A stretch of 5,494 bases of DNA. Origin: a bacterium UBP9_UBA1432 (GTDB taxonomy: Bacteria > Vulcanimicrobiota > Xenobia > Xenobiales > Xenobiaceae). Position 1 is the first letter of the stretch. The number at the start of each line of letters is the position of its first letter. Under the pieces are notes generated by a model. The model was not told the DNA's origin. It was given only the letters and a program-made list of their open reading frames with translations, and ran no database searches. Shown here piece by piece: positions 5,464 through 5,494 of the stretch. Made by a program: the position numbers and the translations under genes. The stretch is from the NCBI GenBank assembly GCA_002329445.1, contig DCTU01000283.1:1-5494 (forward strand). Direction: 5' to 3'.

Positions 5464-5494
5464 GTCTCCGATGAGGAGCGGGGCGAGGCTTGAG

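Overview
The window is GC-rich throughout, genes and spacers alike, and uses GTG starts freely. It looks like an accessory, probably plasmid-borne or otherwise mobile, region of a high-GC bacterium. Type IV-B loci are well known on actinobacterial plasmids, so an actinobacterium is plausible. Frequent AGG arginine codons and strong Shine-Dalgarno sites mean other high-GC lineages cannot be excluded. No replication, transfer or transposition gene is visible.

Left part, plus strand (1-1068): the C-terminal part of a large protein whose start lies outside the window. It reads as a TnpB/Cas12-like effector, most like the small type V-U (Cas12m-like) group. It stops before the zinc ribbon and third RuvC motif, and its first two RuvC motifs are degraded. 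It is therefore most likely a guide-directed DNA binder without nuclease activity. A 131-bp leader-like gap follows, then a CRISPR array of four identical 36-bp repeats and three 36-bp spacers (1200-1451).

Right part, minus strand (5463 down to 1667): a tightly packed six-gene operon that converges on the array. In transcription order it reads csf1 (zinc-finger large-subunit-like), cas11 (small helical subunit), csf2 (Cas7 backbone), csf3 (Cas5-like RAMP), a cysH-like PP-loop gene, and a small GT-A-fold glycosyltransferase-like gene. Neighbouring genes overlap or are 1 bp apart. The first five are the known type IV-B set. The glycosyltransferase is an addition. A strong hairpin directly after its stop codon probably ends the operon.

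The most interesting possibility is a composite system: a type IV-B effector complex, which normally has no CRISPR array, placed beside an array and an apparently nuclease-dead type V effector. Either two binding-only modules share or divide the crRNAs, or the two are independent neighbours. The sequence alone cannot decide this. No cas1, cas2, cas6 or dinG is present in the window.
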